NCBI GenBank assembly: GCA_049975365.1 | Contig: JBNGDS010000003.1 | Location: 1 to 64,000 of the forward strand | Length of the DNA: 64,000 nt | Origin: DSBG01 sp049975365 | GTDB taxonomy: Bacteria; Desulfobacterota; Desulfomonilia; UBA1062 | Reading direction: 5' to 3' | In this document: positions 51,562-59,874 of the stretch, piece by piece | Layout of the letters: each line of letters starts with the position of its first letter | Numbering within the stretch: the stretch's first letter is position 1 | Translations under genes and position numbers: made by a program | The notes under the pieces: generated by a model | Seen by the model: the letters and a program-made list of their open reading frames with translations, nothing else | The model's database searches: none | What the model was told of the DNA's origin: nothing

Positions 51562-53187
51562 ATGACGGAGAAAATCCCCCTTGAAGGTGTTCTCTCCCCT
51601 GATGAGTATCGGGAGATAGATACGTGTACAGCATCACTTCACGGGACAGACCCGTTTCCTTGTCTTGTAGAATTCCTCCAGGAGCGGTTCTCTCTCAGGC
51701 TCGAAACCGATCCTGACATCATCGGCGGGCTGATCGTCGACAGCTCGAATCTGCCGGGAACGGCATCTGCCGCATGCCGGCCACGCACTGAGAGAGAATG
51801 TGCCGCCCTCGTTCGTGCATGCTTCTCTGCCCAGATACCCTTCACCGTTTCAGCCGGGAGGTCGAACCTTACCGGCAGTGCAACACCTGAAGGAGGTATT
51901 CTCATCTCCCTCGAGCAGATGAAGGAGCCTGAGGTGAAGGTGGATGCCAACAGGATGACAGTGCGTTCACCGGTAGGCATTATCCTGGAAGACTTAAGAA
52001 AAGAGGTCACGAGGCAGAGCTCGGATGCACTTGTCTTCCCTGTAGACCCTACCAGCAGGACAGACGCCATGGTGGGCGGAGCGATCGCTTGCAATGCGTC
52101 CGGCTTCACCCCTGGTGATCCGGGAGCAATGAGGGATTGGGTAGAACAGCTCGATGTGCTCGTGCCCAGTGGGTACATGATCAGGGCTCGCAGAGGTCAG
52201 TACCTCTCAAGAAACAAGGTTTTCATTCTGTGTGAAAATAATTCTGAAACAATCATGCCTATTCCCTGCTACGTGCGTCCTTCGATCAAGAATGCAAGCG
52301 GACCCTACTCCTCACCCGATGGGATCATGGACTTCGTAGATCTGATCGTCGGGAGTGAGGGGATCTTCGGGATCATCACCGGCTGTGAACTCAGACTCTC
52401 CAAGCGCCCGCATGACTTTCTCGACATTTTCTTTTCCCTGAGGGATGAATCCCAGGCCCTGCTCTGCCACGAGTATCTGCACCAGAGGCTATCCGGTGAT
52501 TTCAGCTCATTGAGCGGGGTCGAGTACTTCGGCGTCAATTGCCGACACTACATGGACCATGAGAGCAAGCTCTTTTCCGGTCACGACCAGGTGGGCATCT
52601 ATCTCCAGGTTCCCTTGTACGAGCAGAAGCTGGACGATGCCGCACAGGAGTGGTTTGAGATCCTGACAGAGGCCCCCTGCACAATCGACGAGAATGCCAT
52701 CAAGATCATGACCACGGACAAAGACCGGGCCATATTTCTCGAGGCACGCCATTCCATGCCGTCCCGTTCTCTGGAAGTGGTAAAACAGAGAGGAACCTAC
52801 ACCATCATGACGGATACAGTGGTTCCACGGCGGCTCTTCGGGGAGTTTCTCTCATATACCCACGGTCTGCTGAAGACAGAGAACCTGGATTACCTTACCT
52901 TTGGTCACCTGGGGGACTGCCATCTGCACTTCATGATCCTTCCCGAGGCAGCGCAGCTGAGCCGAGCAACCCAGGTGTATGACCTCATCATCGAGAAGTC
53001 TGCATCTTTAGGCGGTGTGTACTCAGGGGAACATGGCACGGGAAAGCGCAAGCGAAGGGACTTCCTGAAATGCTACGGAAAGGAAGCGCTCGATCAGCTC
53101 TGTGCCACGAAACGTGCCATCGATCCCGGGTTCCTCCTCAACCGGGGGAATGTCATCCCCTTCACTGAACCCACCTCGTGCGGTTGA
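51562..53187 (+). CDS. FAD-binding 2-hydroxyacid dehydrogenase (GlcD/D-lactate dehydrogenase type)
   Basis: A 541-residue flavoprotein of the vanillyl-alcohol oxidase fold. The PCMH FAD domain contains VSAGRSNLTGSATPEGGILISL and GGAIACNASGF. The C-terminal FAD-oxidase cap has GHLGDCHLHFMI (metal/catalytic His) and GVYSGEHGTGKRKR. Such enzymes oxidise glycolate, D-lactate or related hydroxy acids with an electron acceptor in the membrane or an ETF. ATG 51562 has GAAAGGAAAGG upstream. The TRAP importer just before it suggests uptake and oxidation of the same acid. Readthrough of the terminator may set its level. Confidence 0.9.
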   Translation: MTEKIPLEGVLSPDEYREIDTCTASLHGTDPFPCLVEFLQERFSLRLETDPDIIGGLIVDSSNLPGTASAACRPRTERECAALVRACFSAQIPFTVSAGRSNLTGSATPEGGILISLEQMKEPEVKVDANRMTVRSPVGIILEDLRKEVTRQSSDALVFPVDPTSRTDAMVGGAIACNASGFTPGDPGAMRDWVEQLDVLVPSGYMIRARRGQYLSRNKVFILCENNSETIMPIPCYVRPSIKNASGPYSSPDGIMDFVDLIVGSEGIFGIITGCELRLSKRPHDFLDIFFSLRDESQALLCHEYLHQRLSGDFSSLSGVEYFGVNCRHYMDHESKLFSGHDQVGIYLQVPLYEQKLDDAAQEWFEILTEAPCTIDENAIKIMTTDKDRAIFLEARHSMPSRSLEVVKQRGTYTIMTDTVVPRRLFGEFLSYTHGLLKTENLDYLTFGHLGDCHLHFMILPEAAQLSRATQVYDLIIEKSASLGGVYSGEHGTGKRKRRDFLKCYGKEALDQLCATKRAIDPGFLLNRGNVIPFTEPTSCG

Positions 53188-53214
53188 GGCGTCCCCCGAC
53201 GAATCGACTCACGC

Positions 53215-54192
53215 TCAGCTCCTCGCTTCAGGAAACGAGTACGGCATCTCCCTGAGGTGAGCTGTTGCCCTGTTCTTGGTGGTGAAATCCTGGAATGCAC
53301 GCTTCACCGCTTCGTGAGGAAGTCCCAGTACGTGAGCTGCATCTTCTTCTCCTATGTGATGCTCCCATGCGTACAGGAGGAGATCCAGCTTGTCGAAGGG
53401 TATGCGGAAAAAGAATTCCTGATCGCTCACCGGAAGGCTGAAGGTATCCGGACTCGGGGTCCTGGCTACGATCTCCTGGGGCACATCCAGGTAGTGGGCG
53501 ATCTGGTAGATCTGGTTCTTGTAGAGATGTGCGATGGGTTCCACATCGGTTCCTCCGTCCCCGTATCTGCAGAAGTCTCCGAGCAGGAATTCTGTGCGGT
53601 TCGTGGTTCCTGCAACGAGCAGATTCTTTCGGTCGGCTTCTGCATAGAGGTGGATCATGCGGGACCTGATCTTGATGTTTGCACAGGACGTGATAAATCT
53701 GAACCCCTCCGTGCTCAGACGTTTTCTCCTGATGTTTCCGTCCGGCAGCCGCACCTGGAGCACATAGACGCTGAATGCGTCTCTCTCGAGCAGATCGGTC
53801 GGCAGGGAGATGTTGTACGTGCAGCCCTGCTCGAACTCGGGGATCAGGTTCTTGATGTAGGCATCTCGTGAAGAATACGGGAACACGCTCTCGACCGTTG
53901 GCGTGATATCGATCTCGCGGTGTTCGATACCAAGTCTCTCCGCATGGCTCCTGGCATAGACACTGCTTATGGGGTTCGACTCCTTCTCCGGGAGAATGAG
54001 CCCGACAACATGCTCATTTCCAAGGGCCACTGTTGCGAGGGCTGCCATGACAGCGGAATCGATTCCTCCGCTCAGACCCACCACGATGCCGGCCCTGCGG
54101 TACACTTTTTTTGTCTGCTCCTGGAGAAAGACACTGATGCGGTTCACCTCGTGTTCAGGATCAATGCGCAAGACGTCTCGAGTAAATCTCAT
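53215..54192 (-). CDS. nadE: NAD+ synthase, ammonia-dependent type
   Basis: A 325-residue NAD+ synthase that amidates nicotinic acid adenine dinucleotide. The PP-loop is VVGLSGGIDSAVMAAL, with TTNRTEFLLGDFCRYGDGGTDVEPIAHLYKNQ later giving the substrate and NAD-site residues. No glutaminase domain is present, so free ammonia or a separate subunit is the nitrogen source. It is about 50 residues longer than the short bacterial form because of an insertion in the middle (around GCTYNISLPTDLLERDAF). It is a single gene divergent from the acyl carrier protein gene. Confidence 0.93.
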   Translation of the reverse strand: MRFTRDVLRIDPEHEVNRISVFLQEQTKKVYRRAGIVVGLSGGIDSAVMAALATVALGNEHVVGLILPEKESNPISSVYARSHAERLGIEHREIDITPTVESVFPYSSRDAYIKNLIPEFEQGCTYNISLPTDLLERDAFSVYVLQVRLPDGNIRRKRLSTEGFRFITSCANIKIRSRMIHLYAEADRKNLLVAGTTNRTEFLLGDFCRYGDGGTDVEPIAHLYKNQIYQIAHYLDVPQEIVARTPSPDTFSLPVSDQEFFFRIPFDKLDLLLYAWEHHIGEEDAAHVLGLPHEAVKRAFQDFTTKNRATAHLREMPYSFPEARS

Positions 54193-54345
54193 GGGTATCC
54201 CTCTCTGTTCATTGCTTCCTCATGCATGATACGGCAGCTCTCGCTCCACTGTTGTCCAAGGAACTCCCGTTCAGGAGACTGTTCCTTAAAAATCTTCCAG
54301 CGGCCCGGTATGCTGCTCCCATCCCCGAACTTCCCCGGTACTGAG

Positions 54346-54375
54346 CAGACCAGACATCCATACCCGTCTGGTCTG
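54346..54375 (+). repeat. Perfect 10-bp inverted repeat before the ACP promoter
   Basis: CAGACCAGAC (54346-54355) and GTCTGGTCTG (54366-54375) pair exactly around a 10-nt loop, with TATTTTC following on the plus strand. It could be a weak terminator for transcription coming from the left, or an operator just upstream of the promoter at 54386. Function is unknown. Confidence 0.6.
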
Positions 54376-54385
54376 TATTTTCGCA

Positions 54386-54414
54386 TTGATATTATAACAT
54401 TTGCTTTATATGAT
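54386..54414 (+). promoter_or_regulatory. Sigma-70-type promoter of the ACP / PP-loop pair
   Basis: TTGATA and TATGAT are separated by 17 bp. The predicted transcript start is about 38 nt before the ATG of the acyl carrier protein gene, which has GAGAGGAT upstream. Confidence 0.65.
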
Positions 54415-54458
54415 GCCGATAGTGGTATCAAGAGAGAATACATGCGAGAGGATAGTTC

Positions 54459-54710
54459 ATGCCTGATATGAAAGCCACCATTGAAGCATTCATCAAGGAA
54501 AATTTCATCATGGGAAGGAGTGAAGCGACCGTTAATCCAGACGAATCACTCATCGAGAGCGGTATCATGGACTCAACCGGGGTGCTCGAACTCGTTGAGT
54601 TTCTCGAAGCCACCTTCAGCATCCAGATCGAGGATGAAGAACTCATCCCTGAAAACCTGGAGACAATCAATAACATCATAACGTTTTTGAAGACAAAGGG
54701 CGTTGCCTAG
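54459..54710 (+). CDS. Acyl carrier protein (stand-alone, secondary type)
   Basis: An 83-residue carrier protein. Ser39 in GIMDSTGVLEL is the phosphopantetheine attachment site (DSxG variant DST). The acidic helix II (LVEFLEATFSIQIEDEEL) follows. It is not next to fatty acid synthesis genes, and its sequence (DST instead of DSL) resembles carriers used in specialised aminoacyl or acyl transfer. It is transcribed with the PP-loop ATPase gene 120 nt downstream. I infer that it carries an acyl or aminoacyl substrate for that enzyme or for genes elsewhere. Confidence 0.9.
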   Translation: MPDMKATIEAFIKENFIMGRSEATVNPDESLIESGIMDSTGVLELVEFLEATFSIQIEDEELIPENLETINNIITFLKTKGVA

Positions 54711-54829
54711 TGGCAGTAATCGTGCACAGATTGCTCGAGGAATCCTCTCAAAGGATTTCCTGAACAGGATCTTCTCATCCATGGAAAACGAGCCGAACCG
54801 TATCAGATTGCCAAGGAGGTATTGAACCA

Positions 54830-55831
54830 ATGAGATTCTGTACCCAGTGTGTACTCCCCGATACATTTCCTGGCATTTCTTTCGACGATGCAGGCATCTG
54901 CAACTACTGCAGGAATATACCAATTCCGACACAGGAGGAAAAACACCTGCACCTGAGGAAATTCGAAGCACTCATCGAGGAAAAACGCGGAAAGCACCCC
55001 TTTGACTGCCTGCTTGCCTACAGCGGGGGAAAGGACTCCACCTATACGTTGTATCTCCTCAGGAAAAAGTTCAATCTGAATGTCCTGGCATGTGTCTTCG
55101 ATAATGGCTTCATCTCTGACCAGGCCAAGATCAATATCACGAAGATGACAGACTCCCTCGGGGCAACCCTCATCATGTTCCGTCCACCCTTCGGTCTAAT
55201 GAAAACGGTGTTCTCCCTTGCTGCGAAAAGAGACATCTACAGTCCGAAGACCCTCGACAGGGCCAGTTCGGTGTGCACCACCTGTATTGGAATGGTCAAG
55301 GGCATGATTCTGAAAACTGCGCTGTCCTACCACATTCCCCTGGTGGCCTTCGGGTGGTCTCCGGGACAGGCGCCCATCAGCTCCTCCATCATGCAGACAA
55401 ACCCGAGGCTCCAGAGGATATCACACCGAACTGTCCGGGACCCGTTGATTTCGCTTGCAGGGGATGCTATCAGCCCATACTTCCTCGGCGATGAGGATCT
55501 CACATCAGACATGTCCGTCTGGCCGGTGAATGTTCATCCCCTGGCGTTCATGGAATACGACGAGGAGATGATTTTTGACACCATCAGGTCCCTTGGATGG
55601 GTAAAACCAATTGATACCGATCCAAATTCCACAAACTGTCTGCTGAATGCCCTGGCAAATCATCTCCACAAGGAACGATTCTCATTTCACCCCTATGCAT
55701 GGGAGATTGCCGGAATCGTCCGCTCCGGTTCCATGAGCAGGGAAGACGGCATGGAAAAGGTCTACCAGGATGAAGACATGAACATGGTGAGGCAGGCAGC
55801 TCAACGCCTAGGAATTGATATCGATTCCTGA
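54830..55831 (+). CDS. PP-loop ATP pyrophosphatase, N-acetyl sugar amidotransferase-like
   Basis: A 333-residue ATP-pyrophosphatase. Residues 4-27 hold a zinc site (CTQC, later CNYC). The PP-loop YSGGKDST (64-71) binds ATP and adenylates a substrate. A second Cys pair (CTTC) lies near residue 150. The layout resembles WbpG/PseA-type sugar amidotransferases, which amidate a carboxyl or acetyl group with ammonia from a glutaminase partner, but no glutaminase gene is nearby. The ribosome site AAGGAGG is clear. Its partner here is an acyl carrier protein, which is unusual for a sugar enzyme. The 3' end overlaps the convergent DHH gene by 24 bp. Confidence 0.8.
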   Translation: MRFCTQCVLPDTFPGISFDDAGICNYCRNIPIPTQEEKHLHLRKFEALIEEKRGKHPFDCLLAYSGGKDSTYTLYLLRKKFNLNVLACVFDNGFISDQAKINITKMTDSLGATLIMFRPPFGLMKTVFSLAAKRDIYSPKTLDRASSVCTTCIGMVKGMILKTALSYHIPLVAFGWSPGQAPISSSIMQTNPRLQRISHRTVRDPLISLAGDAISPYFLGDEDLTSDMSVWPVNVHPLAFMEYDEEMIFDTIRSLGWVKPIDTDPNSTNCLLNALANHLHKERFSFHPYAWEIAGIVRSGSMSREDGMEKVYQDEDMNMVRQAAQRLGIDIDS

Positions 55832-56869
55832 CGACGCTCTTTTTTCCGCAGGCCTGGTGATGAGTTTCGTGGGCTCCGCATTCTTCGTGTTGACTTCCTT
55901 GAGAAATCGTTTGAGCAGAATGTCTTCCGGGTCTTTCACTTTCTTCAGGGCCTGGGTAAGGTCGATCTTTCCTGCGGCATACGTTTCGTGGCCGCCTCCC
56001 TTTCCAATGCCGTGACAGATTTTGTGGGCGAGGATTCCTGCCATGTAATTCGGCCGTGTTGTTCGAATTGAGAAGAGCAGGCTTCCGTTGTGCTTGCCGT
56101 AGCACAGGCACCACCGGATCCCCTCCATCTGGATGAGTTCATCCGCAAACTCGCCGATCATCTCGGGCCATCCGATCATATCAAGCCGTGCAACAACCGC
56201 ATCACCGTAAATCCTGGCATTATCAAGGACCGAGTACAGCTCAACGAAGTACTGCTTGGGCATTTCCGGGTGCTCGATTCGGGCGAGTTTTTTCTGAAGG
56301 ATGAACGGGTACAGGAAGATCGAGGCCTTGATGTCTGCGTCTGTCGATTGTCTTCCCAGGTCCCTGGTATCTGATTTGATGCCGTAAAACAATGCCGTTG
56401 CAACCTTCCTGTCCACGGGAAGCCCCAGGAGCCGGATATACTGGGCAATGATCGTCGAAGTGCTGCCCATGTCCTTGGGGATGTCCATGTAATCAACCTT
56501 GGTGGATGATTTTCTCACCGGGTGATGATCGATCACGATGTTCGGCTTCACCCCGTTCGGGAGGAGAAGGTTTCCCGTATGCGGCTGGCAGTCCACCACG
56601 GCAACCAGTGAATAATTCCGGGGAGAGATTGAGGATATCGGCGTCATGTCGATATTCAGGAGCTTGACCATGCTCTGGTTTTCTGCACGTCCTATAATCC
56701 CGCTGTAGGCGATAATGGATGAAACTCCGCAGGTCTTCCTGAACAGGTACTTGAGACCGAAGGCCGCTGCTATGCTGTCTGGGTCAGGGTTTTCATGGGT
56801 TACGATGAGAACCTTCCTTTTCCCTTTCAGCAGAGACAGGAGTTTGTCTTCCAGCTCTTGTTTCGTCAT
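55808..56869 (-). CDS. DHH-family phosphoesterase (NrnA/oligoribonuclease-like)
   Basis: A 353-residue DHH/DHHA1 protein. Metal ligands occur in THENPDPDSIAAAFGL, AVVDCQP and the signature VIDHHPV. The C-terminal DHHA1 domain ends in GGGHETYAAGKIDL. Related enzymes degrade nanoRNA or adenosine bisphosphate, or hydrolyse cyclic dinucleotides; I infer a phosphoesterase on short oligonucleotides. A C-terminal tail of about 30 residues is basic and likely disordered. It overlaps the Mut7-C gene by 4 nt and is the last gene of the ribosomal operon's tail. Confidence 0.88.
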   Translation of the reverse strand: MTKQELEDKLLSLLKGKRKVLIVTHENPDPDSIAAAFGLKYLFRKTCGVSSIIAYSGIIGRAENQSMVKLLNIDMTPISSISPRNYSLVAVVDCQPHTGNLLLPNGVKPNIVIDHHPVRKSSTKVDYMDIPKDMGSTSTIIAQYIRLLGLPVDRKVATALFYGIKSDTRDLGRQSTDADIKASIFLYPFILQKKLARIEHPEMPKQYFVELYSVLDNARIYGDAVVARLDMIGWPEMIGEFADELIQMEGIRWCLCYGKHNGSLLFSIRTTRPNYMAGILAHKICHGIGKGGGHETYAAGKIDLTQALKKVKDPEDILLKRFLKEVNTKNAEPTKLITRPAEKRASSGIDINS

Positions 56870-57348
56870 GCCCTACCCCCTGATGCAAAAATCGTACGCA
56901 TGATGCGCTGAGCCCTGTTGAAATGAGTCCCTTTCCAGTAGATGCGACCGCACGACGGGCATCTGGAAAAGGTCTCCTGGGTAAGATAGGTGTATTCCGG
57001 GACCAGGCCCTTTATGTCTTCCCGGGGCACAGCTTCGAGAAGGCTGTTGCAGAGGCTGCACCGTGAGAATGGTTTGAATCCCTTTCCCAGGTCAGCCTGC
57101 ATTGAAAGCTCACGCAGCTGATCCAGCACTCTGTCACTTTGGATGACCACGGCACCTTCCTGTGTTGACATCGAACGCTTTCTCGTGAGCACGATCCGTT
57201 TTTCTTTTCGGGCAGCCCTCAGGCGTGTCCTATCCCATGTCCGCATATACTCAGTGTCGAACCCCAGTATCCTCAGCCACCGAGAAAGACGCCCCAGGTT
57301 CTGGTCACACAGAAAACGTGTCCCCTGGTCTGAATGCATCTCTGACAT
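56866..57348 (-). CDS. Mut7-C RNase domain protein
   Basis: A 160-residue protein of the Mut7-C (PIN-like) family. The N-terminal half reads FLCDQNLGRLSRWLRILGFDTEY with the conserved Asp in CDQNL and later IVLTRKRSM and VVIQSD. A C-terminal zinc ribbon has CSLCN and CPSCG. The domain is predicted to be an RNase by its relation to PIN nucleases; the bacterial function is not established. It overlaps yraN by 44 bp and the DHH gene by 4 nt, so it is part of the operon with RNA-related genes. Confidence 0.87.
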   Translation of the reverse strand: MSEMHSDQGTRFLCDQNLGRLSRWLRILGFDTEYMRTWDRTRLRAARKEKRIVLTRKRSMSTQEGAVVIQSDRVLDQLRELSMQADLGKGFKPFSRCSLCNSLLEAVPREDIKGLVPEYTYLTQETFSRCPSCGRIYWKGTHFNRAQRIMRTIFASGGRA

Positions 57349-57679
57349 GATAAATTCCCCTGTCAGGCCCTATTGCCACCACATCAAACCGCATCTGAGC
57401 GCTGTTCAGATTGTTCTTCTTCACAAACACCTGTGAGGCCTGAATGATGCGTGCCTGCTTCCGTGCGGGCACCCATTCGAGGGGGTCGCCGAAGGAAGTT
57501 CCTGTTGCATACTTGACCTCGACGAAGACAAGGGTATTCTTCTCCATGGCTATGATATCGATCTCTCCTCTTCTCGCGTGAAAGTTCTTCTGAAGAATCC
57601 TGAACCCCTCTCTCGTGAGGTGGACACATGCGATCTCCTCTCCTTGTATTCCTTTTGCGCGGGTAGAACTACCTGACAC
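57305..57679 (-). CDS. yraN: YraN family endonuclease-like protein (UPF0102)
   Basis: A 124-residue protein of the UPF0102 family. The restriction endonuclease-like core includes GIQGEEIACVHL, NFHARRGEIDIIAM and LVFVEVKYAT, giving the D-ExK nuclease pattern. Members are small, widespread and probably act on branched DNA, but the precise role is unknown. It overlaps rnhB by 11 bp and Mut7-C by 44 bp, the usual rnhB-yraN arrangement. Confidence 0.93.
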   Translation of the reverse strand: MSGSSTRAKGIQGEEIACVHLTREGFRILQKNFHARRGEIDIIAMEKNTLVFVEVKYATGTSFGDPLEWVPARKQARIIQASQVFVKKNNLNSAQMRFDVVAIGPDRGIYHVRDAFRPGDTFSV

Positions 57680-58268
57680 CCCTGAAGCTCCTCCTGTGCA
57701 GGGGACATGGGCCGTACGTTTCTATGGCGCTGAGGTGTTCACGGGTGGGATAGCCTTTGTGTTGTGCAAATCCGTATTCAGGGTAAAGACGGTCCATCCG
57801 GGTCATATATCTGTCACGGGTAACCTTTGCGATGATACTGGCTGCGGAAATGGATGGCTCACAACAGTCTCCCTTGATGACCGGCGTGCACTCACACCCT
57901 AACGTCGGGGCGATGTTCCCGTCGATAAGGGCGTAGACGGGTTTCATCCTGAGATTCTCAACCGCTTCCTGCATTGCCTTGAGTGTGGCCTTCAGGATGT
58001 TCATTGAATCGATCACCCCGGCATCCACCATGGAAACTCCTATCCATACCTGGTCAGAGCAGGTAATCCGCTCGTAGAGATCTTCTCTCTTGTGTGCGCT
58101 GAGTTGCTTTGAATCACGCACACACGCCCGTAGTTCGAATCCCGGATGCATGATGACAGCAGCTGCGACAACAGGACCGGCGAGAGGGCCTCTTCCCGCC
58201 TCATCTATTCCGCACAGGGGCCAGTAACCCCGTGCAATGAGGTCTTCCTCGAGAGCCATCCTATCCAC
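57669..58268 (-). CDS. rnhB: Ribonuclease HII
   Basis: A 199-residue RNase HII, which cuts RNA in RNA-DNA hybrids and removes ribonucleotides from DNA. The signature CGIDEAGRGPLAGPVVAAAV holds the first catalytic Asp-Glu pair. ALIDGN, SIIAKVTRDRYM and GFAQHKGYPT supply the remaining Asp and helper residues. It overlaps rplS by 8 bp, a conserved gene order. Confidence 0.96.
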   Translation of the reverse strand: MDRMALEEDLIARGYWPLCGIDEAGRGPLAGPVVAAAVIMHPGFELRACVRDSKQLSAHKREDLYERITCSDQVWIGVSMVDAGVIDSMNILKATLKAMQEAVENLRMKPVYALIDGNIAPTLGCECTPVIKGDCCEPSISAASIIAKVTRDRYMTRMDRLYPEYGFAQHKGYPTREHLSAIETYGPCPLHRRSFRGVR

Positions 58269-58605
58269 GGATTTCTTTGAGCCGTGCCGCCTTTCCTTTG
58301 CGTTCTCTCAAGTAGTAGAGTTTTGCCCTCCGTATCTTGGAGTGGCTGACAACTTCGATTTTTTCAACACTGGGGGCATGGATGGGGAAGACACGTTCCA
58401 CTCCGACCGAATACGATTGTTTGCGAACAGTGATGCTCTCCCTGTTATTTCCCCGGTGTCGGGCGATAACGACCCCTTCGAATACCTGTGATCTCTGGCG
58501 GGATCCTTCCACAATTCGGGTTGAAACACGTACACGGTCACCGATTCGTATCTCGGGAAGATCCTGTTTCATCTGAGCCTTTTCGAATTCATCCACGATA
58601 TTCAT
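58261..58605 (-). CDS. rplS: 50S ribosomal protein L19
   Basis: A 114-residue L19 at the 30S-50S interface. The core RIGDRVRVSTRIVEGSRQRSQVFEGVVIARHRG and the C-terminal VEVVSHSKIRRAKLYYLRERKGKAARLKE match the family with normal length. It follows the SPOUT methyltransferase gene by 2 nt. Confidence 0.97.
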   Translation of the reverse strand: MNIVDEFEKAQMKQDLPEIRIGDRVRVSTRIVEGSRQRSQVFEGVVIARHRGNNRESITVRKQSYSVGVERVFPIHAPSVEKIEVVSHSKIRRAKLYYLRERKGKAARLKEIRG

Positions 58606-58607
58606 GT

Positions 58608-59135
58608 CTACCTCCCAATCATCCTGTCTAGTGCTATGGACACGGCAGAGCGTACGGACAAATGGTTGAACCCGTCGATGCCGTCAATCGGTTCGATGAC
58701 GGCGTCGCATTCCTTGAGCATCCTCGGAGAGATTCCCCATCCCGTGCCGAACAACACGCAGATGTCTTCGCTGTGTGCCAGCGATCGTGCGTTCTCCCAG
58801 CTGATGCAGGGATCGAATCTCTGGGCAGATGTTCCTACCATACGTGCCCCTGTCTGCCGTTTTATTTCATCCATGTCCTTTACCAACCGTACGATCTCAA
58901 AGGCTTTCTTCCGCAACGGATTGTATTCACCGCCAAACCCGGTGAGCCAGTGATCCATGATCCTTTGGGCGAAATCCAACTGAGCCTGGTATGGGTGAAC
59001 GATATAGAGCGTATCTAGGCCATATGTCAAGCACACTCTTGAGAGATCGTGCAGATCCAGATTCGTTATGGCTGTCGTGATTTCGTGGCCGTGCTTATCC
59101 TGGCATGGCCAGTGGAGAAGTCCAACGTACACCAC
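58608..59135 (-). CDS. SPOUT-type RNA methyltransferase, COG4752-like
   Basis: A 175-residue protein of the trefoil-knot (SPOUT) class. VYVGLLHWPCQDKHG begins the domain, and the C-terminal FGTGWGISPRM with IDGFNHLSVRSAVSIALDR is the SAM-binding knot region. It sits between trmD and rplS in the position commonly held by this small RNA methyltransferase in Deltaproteobacteria and relatives. The RNA target is unknown. It follows trmD by 17 nt. Confidence 0.85.
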   Translation of the reverse strand: MVYVGLLHWPCQDKHGHEITTAITNLDLHDLSRVCLTYGLDTLYIVHPYQAQLDFAQRIMDHWLTGFGGEYNPLRKKAFEIVRLVKDMDEIKRQTGARMVGTSAQRFDPCISWENARSLAHSEDICVLFGTGWGISPRMLKECDAVIEPIDGIDGFNHLSVRSAVSIALDRMIGR

Positions 59136-59152
59136 CGAAGATCTCCCGTCGA

Positions 59153-59863
59153 TTAACCCTTCTTGTCATTATCAGGATGCCCTGCATTAATCAAGGATCT
59201 TTCCAGGAGATCCGGCCTCGTCTGCCTGGTCTTGGCCAGGGCTTGTGCTCTTCTCCACTCCCTGATCTTTTCATGGTTTCCCGACAGGAGGACTTCGGGT
59301 ACTGCAAGCCCCCTGTATTCACTGGGCCGGGTATAGTGGGGATGTTCGAGAAGACCGTCATAGTGTGAATCCCCTGTAGAAGTGGTGTCTCTTCCGAGGA
59401 CTGAGGGAATAAGGCGTGCAACGGCATCTATGATCACCATGGCGGGAATTTCCCCTCCGGTGAGCACATAGTCACCTATGGAGAGTTCCTCGTCGACAAA
59501 AAGCTCTGTGACTCGTTCATCGACGCCTTCATAGTGTCCGCAGAGAATGGTGATGGTATCTTGAGAACTGAGTCTGAGAGCGTCTTCCTGCCTGAACGGG
59601 GCACCCCTGGGTGTCGTCAGAATCGTGTGTCCTCGCTGGGGGATATCTTCCAGTGCATGTGCAATGGGCTCGGGTTTGAGGATCATGCCACCCCCGCCGC
59701 CGTACGGCGCATCATCCACAACCCTGTGTGCCCCGAGACCGTATTCCCTGAGATCAATGATGGAAATCTCGAGGAGTCCCCTGGTGGCGGCCCTGGACAG
59801 AATGCTCTCTTCGAAAACACCCTTGAACATACCGGGAAAGAGCGTGATTACGTGAATGTGCAT
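59153..59863 (-). CDS. trmD: tRNA (guanine-N1)-methyltransferase
   Basis: A 236-residue TrmD that makes m1G37 in tRNAs and prevents frameshifting. The N-terminus MHIHVITLFPGMFKGV, the DDAPYGGGGGM segment and the SAM-binding knot (LCGHYEGVDERV, SIGDYVLTGGE) are all conserved, with the DSHYDGLLEHPHYTRP substrate loop. It follows rimM by 11 nt in the conserved rpsP-rimM-trmD-rplS operon. Confidence 0.97.
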   Translation of the reverse strand: MHIHVITLFPGMFKGVFEESILSRAATRGLLEISIIDLREYGLGAHRVVDDAPYGGGGGMILKPEPIAHALEDIPQRGHTILTTPRGAPFRQEDALRLSSQDTITILCGHYEGVDERVTELFVDEELSIGDYVLTGGEIPAMVIIDAVARLIPSVLGRDTTSTGDSHYDGLLEHPHYTRPSEYRGLAVPEVLLSGNHEKIREWRRAQALAKTRQTRPDLLERSLINAGHPDNDKKG

Positions 59864-59874
59864 GATATTCCTTC

